A DNA stretch of 64,000 nt from Lithodes maja (lineage: Eukaryota; Arthropoda; Malacostraca; Decapoda; Lithodidae), in the NCBI GenBank assembly GCA_037953745.1, contig JBAKBP010000706.1:1-64000 (forward strand), written 5' to 3'. The notes beneath the pieces were generated by a model. It searched no databases and was not told the DNA's origin. It saw only the letters and a program-made list of their open reading frames with translations. Below, in pieces: positions 56,021 to 64,000 of the stretch. The position numbers and the translations under genes are program-made. The stretch's first letter is position 1; every line of letters begins with the position of its first letter.

Positions 56021-57372
56021 CTAAATCCGGTCATCCTGCCAAGCCACAGATCCTTGAGGGGAATTGAAGTAGGTCTTGAGGTAGTTGCGTTGAGCCTTGG
56101 CAAGCATGGTTGCAGTGTTGCGGGTCACGGGTGGGATGTTGTTTCCTACAGGTGAGTCACTCCTCCAGGCGGCAGGTATGAGTTGGTGGGTGTGTGGGTC
56201 CTCTTGATCTACCTCTGATTGGGGTGGGCATCGTCCTCGTAGGATGTTGTGCAGAATGCATGAGGCCAACACAACAACCTCTACACGTTCAGGTTTTAGA
56301 GATATTGCAGTGTGGAAAACCCGGAAGCGGTTGGCAAGAATGCCAAAGGCGTTCTCCACCGTCCGGCGGGCCCTGCTGATTCTGTAGTTGTATATTCGTT
56401 CCGGTTTCGTGAGGGATCGTAGGGGGTAGGGCTTCATCATGTAGGCGCACAGAGGGAATGCATCATCACCTACTAAGAAGTATTCCGTGGGTGGTCCAGT
56501 GGGATCGGTAGAGATGACCTCGGCGGGTGGCAGATTTGCGTTCTGTTTCTCAAGCAACTTAGACAGACTGGTGTGTGCAAAGCCACCACCATCAGACTCT
56601 GACCCTATGGCACCAACGTCGACGTAAATGAACTTGTAGTTGGAGTCAACAATTGCCATCAGGACAATGGAAAAAAACTTCTTGTAGTTGAAGTAATATG
56701 TGCCACCAAAGTTTGGGTTTCGGATCCGTATGTGTTTGCCATCAATGGCTCCTACACAATGCGGCAGATTCCATCGTTCCTCATAGCCACTGGCAACCTC
56801 CTTCCATTCAGCAGGCGATTGTGGCGTCTTGATCTCCTGATCTCCGTAGACAGAAATGTGGCCAGGCAGGTGTCTGGAACAATTTGGCTGATGGTGTTGT
56901 GGGCAACACGAAAGTTGTATTGCAGGCTCTTATAGGAATCACCCGTAGCGAGGAAACGTAGGGTGATGGCCACCAGCAGACCAGGAGGAATGGGGGTTCC
57001 GCCAGAACGTAGGTTTCCTCTGAATGAGGGGGTGACACGTTCTACTATCTCATCAAATAGTTGTTTGTCTACCCGGGTGAAGTTTTTGTACAGTTGTGGA
57101 CATTCTGTGGCCAACTCTTGCATCAGCTTCTCATAATGGCCATGTTCAGGCCTTCGTTGTAGATATGGCCACACCCACACTGTCCTCTTGCTCCTTTCCT
57201 TCTTCTTCTCTTGTTCATCTTCATGGATGTAGTTTGCTATTGCAAGCAGTTCTAACATTTCTATGTAGGAAATGATCCATTGAATGAGCCGAGTGTTATG
57301 CCTGTTCTCCAGTTTGATTAGGGAGTTCACCATCTTGAACTCCTCCAGGATGTATTCCGTGATGTTCTTCAT
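56021..57372 (-). pseudogene. Harbinger transposase (HARBI1-like DDE nuclease), one frameshift
   Basis: Starts at Met 57372 and ends at 56021, in two frames joined by a one-base shift around 56850. The first part includes FTRVDKQLFDEIVERVTP, PPGLLVAITLRFLATGDSY and FRVAHNTISQIVPD. After the shift, CVGAIDGKH (first Asp), FIYVDVGAIGSESDGG (second Asp) and RRTVENAFGILANRF (catalytic Glu) are all present, as are ILHNILRG and other C-terminal motifs of the DDE_Tnp_4 family. Length, about 450 residues if read through, suits the family. The enzyme would cut at TWA sites. All catalytic residues are kept, so the single frameshift is the only clear lesion. Confidence 0.9.
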
Positions 57373-57454
57373 GGTGCCGAGTCAGGAGTGGGAATGGGAA
57401 CGTTGTGGCCAGCCCTGCCCTTTTGTAGTTCCCAGATTCCAACCCAGACCTACG

Positions 57455-57483
57455 TTTTTTTTTTTTTTTTTTTTTTTTTTTTT
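57455..57483. repeat. Poly(T) run
   Basis: 29 consecutive T residues just upstream (minus strand) of the transposase start. It could be the A-tail of a minus-strand retroposed insertion, or simple expansion. Confidence 0.9.
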
Positions 57484-57839
57484 CTATATTCCAACTTACT
57501 TCCTCTCGGGCATAGGCTGAGAGCCTTAACATTCACCGCTTTACAATGAACAGTGAAGCCCGTGAGGTCTTGTTCCAGTCTAGGGAGTGAGACATGTGAA
57601 GCACGTAGAGTACAACGAGCACCTGCCATCTTGCCTTCACATGAGGCACGGTGCTCACTCATGGCCCGAAACGACCCCAATCTCTGAAGCCATCTCGTTC
57701 CCGTGCTTCACTGTCTCACCCTCTACACTCGGACTCTCACACTTACACACACACAACGCCACCTGTTGAGCAGATAACTCACCAGGCATTGCACCCCTGT
57801 AGCATATTTTGAATATGGGAATATTCATACAGTGCTATT

Positions 57840-58020
57840 TAATCAGGGAACAATGAGGGTATTTTATTGACGTTTCGGTGGGCTTTGTGGTAATGCACTG
57901 ATACTAGGTACAGCACCAATTCCATCCCAATAATATCTTCCCATTGATACATCGGGATTTGAACCCGGGACCTTTGGATTACCAGGCCAGTGGCAAGACC
58001 ACTCCACCACACCTCCCCTG
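57840..58020 (-). mobile_element. tRNA-derived SINE (minus) inside Harbinger
   Basis: On the minus strand the head at 58018-57955 has an A box GGTGGAGTGG and a B box CCGGGTTCAAATCC at tRNA-like spacing. A non-tRNA body runs down to about 57840. It is flanked on the head side by a 12-bp hairpin (58020-58046). The TSD is unclear, so limits are approximate. Confidence 0.6.
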
Positions 58021-58443
58021 TCTTTGTCAACGTGGTTGACAAAGACTGTCTTTGTCTGTGTTTTGACAGACGGGGTGTGCCTACGATTGTCCGGAAACGG
58101 TCCACGTAAGTCCTACAAACTCCCAAGACGTACGGCCTCAGCTATGCAGGTCTTGTGGGGGGCGTGGCCATGGGCGTGGCCTGTGTTCCCGCAAATCGGG
58201 GCAGCCCAGGCGGACTAACGGGGACATGCTTACGCAAGTCGCAAGCACGTACGTAGTTCCATACGACTACATTACGTCTGACGTAACACTGGCCCCATCA
58301 CAGTACGTCTGTCGGGAAGTGCAATAGTCGTGGTCTATACGGGCGTACACGGCCGGACTATGCCCGTCAGAACACAAAATTGGCGATCACGCCTAACGGG
58401 AGCTGTCGGGAGCGATATACGTGAATGTGTGACCCCAGCATAA

Positions 58444-60593
58444 GTCTACCGCAAATGTGTTCGATCCTCTAGGAGTGTTGCTACCGGTAACCATCCGGGC
58501 GGTGAGGTTCATACAGGACTTGTGGAGATTAGAGTGTGGGTGGGATGTACCCGTTCCAGATGACATGAGAGCTAACTGGCAGGGTATTTATGACGATATG
58601 ATAGATAGTACAGGTATCATGTTTCCTCGTCAGGTCACTAATTCTAAGAGGGTTACGCTGCACCTATTTAGTGATGCTAGCTCAGTAGCATATGGTGTAG
58701 CGGCCTATGCGGTTGGTGATGAGGGTGAGTAGGTTAGTAATGGCCAAAGCTAAGGTGGCGCCTATTAAGTCCCTCACCATACCAAAGATGGAGTTGACTG
58801 CTGTTCTTCTCGCAGCTCGTCTCGCATGTTATATATGTGAGGCCTACACGGACGAGCTGATTATAGAGAATGTATACCTCTGGTCGGACAGCCAGATAAC
58901 CCTATGCTAGTTGTCTAGTAAAAAGATTTTGCCTATATATGTTCAAAATAGAGTTGATGAGATAAAGTAATTAGTCCCCGGCGCTCATTTTCGTTATGTG
59001 TCCACAGAGGACAACCCCAGTGATCTAGTCACCAGAGGGATTTCATATGAATCCTTAGTTGCTTCTTCGCTTTGGTGGGGAGGGCCCACATGGCTACCTC
59101 ACCAAATGCTATGGCCTGATCATGGCCCAATAGGGGGCTCAATAGGAGGGGAGACCACTGTGGGTTGTAACACAAGTCAAGAAGGGAACCGTCATTGCCG
59201 GGTACCGGTTGCCCCTACTGCCATATTGAATTGGGACTGGTATGGCTCATATATGAAGTCATGGCATGTAATGGCATGGGTCCTTAGGTTTATTAGGACT
59301 CTTAGAGAGAAGACACAAGGGAACTATCAGGCAAAACCGGCATACTTGACGGTGCCGGAATTAAGAGCAGCAGAGTCAGCCATGATTAAGGTAGCTCAGA
59401 GAGAAGCTTACTCTGAGGAACACCACTATTTGTCAAAAGGACAGTGCACACCAAGCAATATAGTGAAGCAGTTAGGCCTCTATATGGAGGGAGGCATGAT
59501 ACGCTGTAGAAGTAGGCTACACTTGTCAGCTTTACATGATAACGCCAAATAGCCTATCCTTATCCCTAATAAATATTGTATAGCCACTCTCCTTAGTAAT
59601 TACTGCCACAAAGTGTGTAAACATAGTGGTGTTAGTTATGTTGTAAATTACATAAGGCAAAGATGGTGGATCCCCAAGATTAGACAGGTAGTAAAGAAAG
59701 CCTTAAGGGGATGTATCATCTGCAAGAGATTGCAAGGTACATCATACCGTGCTGTACAGGCCCCTCCATTGCCGGAGTTTAGGGTTCAGGAAGTGAGTCC
59801 TTTCCAGGTAACGGGGGTTGACTACACAGGTGCCTTGCCAGTAAAAGAGAAGGGGGGTACTGTAAGTAAATTATATGTAGTCTTATTCACCTGTGCAGTT
59901 ACTAGAGCGGTCCATGTAGAGACAGTGTCTAACCTCTCCTGCGAATATTTTTTGCATGCGTTCCGTAGGTTTAGTAGCAGGAGGGGTTACCCTGAGATTA
60001 TGGTGAGTGATAATGCCACCACATTTGTTAGCGGAGCCAGTACATTACGGGAGTTGATAGATGATGCAAGGTTAAAAGGTACTCTCAAGTGCGAGTGGCG
60101 GTTTATACCGGCCAGGGCGCCATGGTTCGGTGCCATATGGGAACGGGTCATTGGCATCCTAAAGGCTGGCTTGAAGAAGGTACTGGGTCGAGCATTGGTT
60201 ACCACAGAGGAACTGAATACGGTATTACTGGAGCTCGAGGCCACAGTCAATGATCGCCCGCTTGGCTACACCTACAGTGATCTTGAAGACCCTCTACCCA
60301 TCACTCCTTTACAACTGGTTCATGGGAGGCGGATCAGAAGCTTTCCAAGGCGAGAAGTCACGGATGAAGATCTCAAGGACACGACGTGGCGTAACAACGA
60401 TTCCGTCAACCAACGCTTCCAATATGTAACAAAACTCTCACATGACCTGTGGAAAAGGTGGAGCACTGATTATTTAATATCACTCAGGGAGCAACATCGT
60501 CACTTAACCTCTCCGCGGCGCACAGGGGGTTTTCTACAGGGTAAGACTGTGCGCGCCTATGATGATTTTGGGACCTATTGCAAATTTCGATAA
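58444..60593 (+). pseudogene. BEL/Pao RNase H-integrase part, several stops
   Basis: Resumes after the Harbinger TSD with NVFDPLGVLLPVTI (58457 on), one base out of frame with the upstream RT, so a further 1-nt indel exists near the junction. RNase H region: LHLFSDASSVAYG, then a frameshift near 58730 and LTIPKMELTAVLLAAR and LWSDSQITL. In the next frame stops occur at 58908-58910, 58968-58970 and 59550-59552. The integrase from 59613 is open: an H-x4-H and C-x2-C zinc site (HKVCKH, CIIC), GVDYTGAL, VSDNATTF and FGAIWERVIG supply the catalytic D, D and E. The C-terminal domain stops early after RRTGGFLQGKTV. Confidence 0.85.
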
Positions 60594-60833
60594 AAAGTAC
60601 ATCATCGTGTAGGGAATGTTTGCGTGCATCGGCCCATATATATTTGACCCCCCAAAAAATGTCTGGGGGGGGTGGGGGAACGGTCCGTAGTTGAAAAATG
60701 TGGAGCGAATGGCACCGCGCGGCTAGATTGTCATCGAGCGGCGAGATTTCCCTGCCGAATATTTACGCGCATATACGAAATATATTCGTATATTTCTATA
60801 CGAATATATAGAAGGAGAGGGAGGAGGGGGTGG
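60594..60833. other. Non-coding DNA beyond the BEL/Pao break
   Basis: No gene. A CCCCCC...GGGGGG inverted pair lies at about 60649-60671 and a TATACGAA...TTCGTATA palindrome at about 60772-60792. Confidence 0.5.
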
Positions 60834-61395
60834 GTTACGGCGTATTATCACGTATATGTCCATTTTTGAGCCCTTTTAGGCTATGTAGAGTATGTATACG
60901 TGTGTAGGCCACCCATATAACAATGAATATGCCTCATAGTGACCAAAAATTGCAATATATAAGGGAATTATAAGATAATTTTTAGGCGGGAATGAAGATG
61001 TGTTGGAGGTTTGACGGCAATTTATGAGCTGAGAGTGTGGTTTACGCCATACATATCACGTATATCTTGTACGTAGAGCACTGTCATGCTATAATACAGA
61101 CTTGTACGTATGTATACGTGCCATAATATATCAAAATATATACCGCATATTGACCAATTCATGCGATATTTACGCACATTATCAAAGAGTTTCTATGCGT
61201 GAACCAAGGTGTGAGTGAGTTGTGCTGGGAATGAAAGGGGGAGAGGGTGTGTTACGCCATAAATATCACGTAAATCTTGTATTTAGAGCACTGTCATGCT
61301 ATAATAAAGACGTGTACGTATGTAGGCGTCCCATATAACAAGGAATATACCGCATATAGCCCAATTGATGCGATATTTACGCAAATTGTGAATGT
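60834..61395. repeat. Three diverged tandem repeats of about 206-211 bp
   Basis: Units start at 60834, 61040 and 61251, each with GTTACG/GTTTACG, then TATCACGTA, GTAGAG/TTAGAGCACTG, a GTACGTATGTA-like segment and a CCATATAAC/CCATAATAT segment. Units 2 and 3 are clearly alike; unit 1 is more diverged. Confidence 0.7.
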
Positions 61396-62479
61396 GTTTC
61401 TAGCAGACGGAAGCCTGAAAGGGTGGGTTGGGGTTGGGTGGGTGGGAGGGAGGGAGGGAGGCATGCAGGGGTGCAGGGAGGGAGTGAGTGAGTCGTGAAG
61501 AGAAGGAAGGCAGGCAGATCCAGCTGTGTGACAATTGTGAAGGCGCCCGAGGCGTATGGATGCTTGGGATTTTGAACCTTATGTCTTCCAGGTGTCTGGT
61601 GTTTGTTGCCACCAAGAGTTTTACAATAACATGAGTCAGGAATGGAGAGAGAGAGAGAGAGAGATAGATAGAAACTGAGACATGCGTATGTCGTACGTAT
61701 AAATGGACTTCAGAATTGCATTTTTATGCAAGCAGACATTGCATTTTAGACACATGTGAAGTACCACAGAAACATGTAGGCCATTGACTGTCAATAAAGT
61801 ACTATATTATAGACCACCAGCGACGGTGGTCAGTAAACACGTGCAGATTGCCTTTTGCGATAAAGGGCTAAATATAGAATGGTGTCTCCTTACACTTGCG
61901 AAAGGGTAGATTGCCACCAGAGAAACGTTTACTTATTTATTTCCAAGTAATATGCAATCTAAATGTATATTCGAGACCTACTGCAATTATTTGTATGACA
62001 GTCATGACTATGTATAATCCAATATACGCGCGTAGGCGAGACATAAGAAAGCTGGTTGAGCAATTTTCGACACCCACACAGTTATTATTCTTTTTTATTT
62101 ACAATATTATACAATACAAATGTATTTGTGAAGAGTATTTTATCCATTATTGTATTTATACAAATTTTGTTCCCAGACAGAGCTGCTGTGGCTGGTGTAG
62201 CTGGGGCATAAAGGGAGCGGCAAGGGTCACCGCTTGACCGTGTGAAAATGAGTGGAGTCGCACTGAGAGGGGCAATTTTGCTGAATGTTTTGGCAATTTT
62301 GGACAGAATAAAGTTATATAATTACTAATTCTTGACAGAGACAAACTTTTATAAACCTTGGCATGATATAATTGATAATCCCATCAATTTACAAACGTAA
62401 ATTGGTGGGATAATTCATTTTTTTTTGTATATTGTCATTTCGATTGTAGACACGAAGTTTTGAGTGATATTTGGTATGA
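61396..62479. other. Non-coding DNA, no gene seen
   Basis: G-rich (GGGA)n-like sequence at 61420-61490 and a (GA)n run at 61644-61664. Otherwise AT-rich sequence without a supported gene. Confidence 0.5.
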
Positions 62480-62557
62480 GCTCCTGTGGCATGGTTGGTA
62501 AGGTCGCGGACTGGAAAACTCAAAGTGTGCTAGGGTTGTGTGATCGAATCCAGGAGG
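62480..62557 (+). other. tRNA-Ser-like pseudogene or SINE head
   Basis: CTCCTG at 62481-62486 can pair with CAGGAG at 62551-62556 as an acceptor stem. Between them are a D-arm/A-box-like TGGCATGGTTGGTAAGG, an anticodon-arm-like GGACTGGAAAACTC (possible GGA, serine) and a B-box-like TGATCGAATCC. The anticodon stem and T-arm pair imperfectly, so a pseudogene or SINE head is more likely than a working gene. Confidence 0.45.
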
Positions 62558-62613
62558 GGGTTATGGGGAAGGTTTTATATTGTCTAGAACATTTTTGATA
62601 AAAAATTTTTTTT

Positions 62614-62696
62614 ACAAGATCATGCCATTGTATTCAATAAATATGAAATATTCATAGAATATATCATATTGTAAGAATACAATGACATGACCTTGT
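62614..62696. repeat. Imperfect 22-bp inverted repeat
   Basis: Arms 62614-62635 (ACAAGATCATGCCATTGTAT...) and 62675-62696 pair at 20 of 22 positions around a 39-base AT-rich loop. T-runs lie on both sides. It may be a small MITE-like hairpin. Confidence 0.6.
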
Positions 62697-63069
62697 GTTT
62701 TTTTGTTTTTTTTTATTGTTTTATTTTATTATCTTAGTAGGTTTGACAGGATTTGTTGAAACATATTTATTTTTGTACAATTCATTTGAGGTAAGAAAAT
62801 AATTATATACACATGACTTTGGCTAATAACAAACATATATATTGATATACTAAAAAAATAAGGCATATTACATGTAAATCTTTGAAACTTATAAACTAAA
62901 TAATGAAACATACAATTATATAATGTAAAAGCTATATCACAGGGACATCTTTGGAACTTATACATTATATAATATATATGTTACATTATGAGGTAGCGTG
63001 ATCAATTAGGTCAGGTCAGGTAAGGTAGGGCGCGAGTCCAGGACAGGGCTGGGCAGGGGGCGAGTCCAG
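62697..63069. other. AT-rich non-coding DNA
   Basis: No gene. A weak local duplication of CATCTTTGGAACTTATA-like sequence occurs at about 62873 and 62944. A 3' terminal repeat of the neighbouring piggyBac was not identified here. Confidence 0.4.
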
Positions 63070-63142
63070 GGCAGGGCAGGGCAGGGCAGGGCAGGGCAGG
63101 GCAGGGCAGGGCAGGGCAGGGCAGGGCAGGGCAGGGCAGGGC
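63070..63142. repeat. (GGCAG)n pentanucleotide array
   Basis: About 14 perfect units of GGCAG, ending six bases from the piggyBac stop codon. Confidence 0.95.
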
Positions 63143-63147
63143 GACAC

Positions 63148-64000
63148 TCAATAATTTTTGAAGGTGTGGTAGTCCCTGAAGCACTCACCCATGCAGAGTG
63201 GAACTTTGCACTCTGCGCACATTGAGGTGACTCTTTTTGGGACATGGGGTTTCCTGACACTGGAGCTGCAGACGGTGCACTGCACCTGCCTGTGACGAGT
63301 GCCAATCAGCTCGGTGTTGGTTAGGTAGTGTCTTTGGACACCCACCTGGACTCGGTCAGGAACGTGATCCCCACGCCATGCCGTACGTCTGTGAGTGGTG
63401 GTGCCATACTTCTCCAGGAGTTGGTATGAGACGTTGTACACGAACTCCCGGAATTTAAGTTTCTGGTTTGGGGCCATATTCTTTTTGACCAACCACAAGT
63501 TGTAGGCGTTCAGCATCGTTATGTCAACAAGGTGGAGGAATAGCTTGTGATACCACTTCACAGTCTTCCTCAGACACTCAACGCCTGACAGCTGACAGTC
63601 AGACTTGTCCACCATGCGCATGTTTTTGGTGTAGTCCACTACCATGTCGGGCTTGTTGATGGTCTTCCTGGTTCGGTAGTGGATTTTGCCAGAATCCATC
63701 TGGGCACCTGTGTGGACGGTGGAAAGCAGGTGGACGTCTCGCTTATCCTTCCACTTCAGGGCTATCACTTTCCCACACTTTTCGAGCTGCTTGAATTTCT
63801 GCCCCTTTCGTCGCCTTCTTCGCACATGCCTCTCGCGGTGTTCCTGGGCCAGGTCGTCTTCTGAAGGTGTGTCACTGGAGGAGGCATCTGTGAGAGGAAT
63901 GACATCACCTGTGAATTTTGGCATAAACTTTCTTGTTTTTCTGACAGTCCCACATGACCCCGTTTGGTTGTCATGAAGAAACTGGCAGAGAGCAGGAGAA
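63148..64000 (-). CDS. piggyBac-type transposase, C-terminal part (runs off window)
   Basis: The frame is open from the window edge to 63148, about 284 residues; the real start lies outside. Reading from the edge: SPALCQFLHDNQTGSCGTVR, then KWKDKRDVHLLSTVH, a DMVVDYTKNMRMVDKSD segment (the conserved Asp-rich catalytic region of piggyBac), KWYHKLFLHLVDITMLNAY, and a Cys-rich C-terminus with C-x2-C pairs (CTVC, CAEC, CMGEC), the zinc ribbon typical of the family. piggyBac transposases excise and insert at TTAA without scars. No stop or frameshift is seen in this part. The MVDKSD segment has Met-Arg-Met where the family usually has Met-Gly-Gly. Confidence 0.85.
   Translation of the reverse strand, partial: SPALCQFLHDNQTGSCGTVRKTRKFMPKFTGDVIPLTDASSSDTPSEDDLAQEHRERHVRRRRRKGQKFKQLEKCGKVIALKWKDKRDVHLLSTVHTGAQMDSGKIHYRTRKTINKPDMVVDYTKNMRMVDKSDCQLSGVECLRKTVKWYHKLFLHLVDITMLNAYNLWLVKKNMAPNQKLKFREFVYNVSYQLLEKYGTTTHRRTAWRGDHVPDRVQVGVQRHYLTNTELIGTRHRQVQCTVCSSSVRKPHVPKRVTSMCAECKVPLCMGECFRDYHTFKNY

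Larger units (their letters stand above)
55512..58440 (-). mobile_element. PIF/Harbinger DNA transposon
   Basis: 2929 bp with perfect 26-bp terminal inverted repeats (TGCTGGGGTCACACATTCAC at each end, 55512-55537 and 58415-58440) and a TAA target-site duplication at 55509-55511 and 58441-58443, the 3-bp TWA signature of this superfamily. It carries a minus-strand DDE transposase gene and sits inside the BEL/Pao pol gene. No second (Myb-like) ORF is recognisable. A SINE-like unit and a poly(T) run lie in its right half. Confidence 0.95.
51987..60593 (+). mobile_element. Degraded BEL/Pao LTR retrotransposon, interrupted by Harbinger
   Basis: Domain order gag, protease, RT, [PIF/Harbinger at 55512-58440], RNase H, integrase, as in BEL/Pao. 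Nonsense codons and frameshifts are scattered through it. The 3' end breaks off in the domain after integrase near 60593 and no 3' LTR is visible. Confidence 0.85.

Overview
The window looks like intergenic or intronic DNA from a large, repeat-rich arthropod genome, most likely a decapod crustacean. Reasons: very dense (TA)n, (GA)n, (CT)n and (TG)n microsatellites, several tRNA-headed SINEs, and CR1, RTE, Ty3/gypsy, BEL/Pao, PIF/Harbinger and piggyBac sequences lying on top of one another. The SINE and microsatellite-flanked repeats around 14.7-15.2 kb resemble repeats I recall from decapod genomes; this is memory, not a search. There is no bacterial or operon-like gene organisation. The only good candidate for a host gene is a 33-codon first coding exon at 7333-7432 (+), with a consensus splice donor, resembling the start of a DENN-domain (DENND5-type) protein.

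Layout. 1-5.5 kb: a 5'-truncated RTE-type LINE (-), a CR1 3' fragment (+), an unidentified decayed coding-like stretch, and a 5'-truncated I/Jockey-type LINE (-) with a 10-bp target-site duplication (TSD). 5.5-17.9 kb: mostly non-coding DNA with the host exon, microsatellites, a CR1 fragment interrupted by a SINE, and other tRNA-like units. 18-21.1 kb: a nearly complete but broken CR1 LINE (+). 21.3-50.6 kb: about 29 kb made of three copies (A, B, C) of one LTR retrotransposon with 1.8-kb LTRs. A is on the minus strand. B and C are on the plus strand and share one LTR. A and B are head to head across 92 bp of microsatellite. 50.6-60.6 kb: LTR-like sequence and a degraded BEL/Pao element split by a PIF/Harbinger DNA transposon. 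60.6-64 kb: a diverged tandem repeat, a tRNA-Ser-like unit, a (GGCAG)n array and the C-terminal part of a piggyBac transposase (-).

The most notable system is the A/B/C family. Its proteins are Ty3/gypsy-type, but the single ORF reads gag, protease, integrase, reverse transcriptase, RNase H, with the integrase upstream of RT as in Ty1/copia. This order is known from the Gmr1-like lineage of Ty3/gypsy elements. Copy C has an uninterrupted 1699-codon gag-pol. Copy A differs by a one-base frameshift and its two LTRs differ by only four substitutions that I can see. Copy B has been split inside the gag zinc knuckle by a CR1 LINE, which by chance makes one continuous 1515-codon gag-CR1 ORF2 frame. 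Family assignments rest on motif reading by eye; no search was run.
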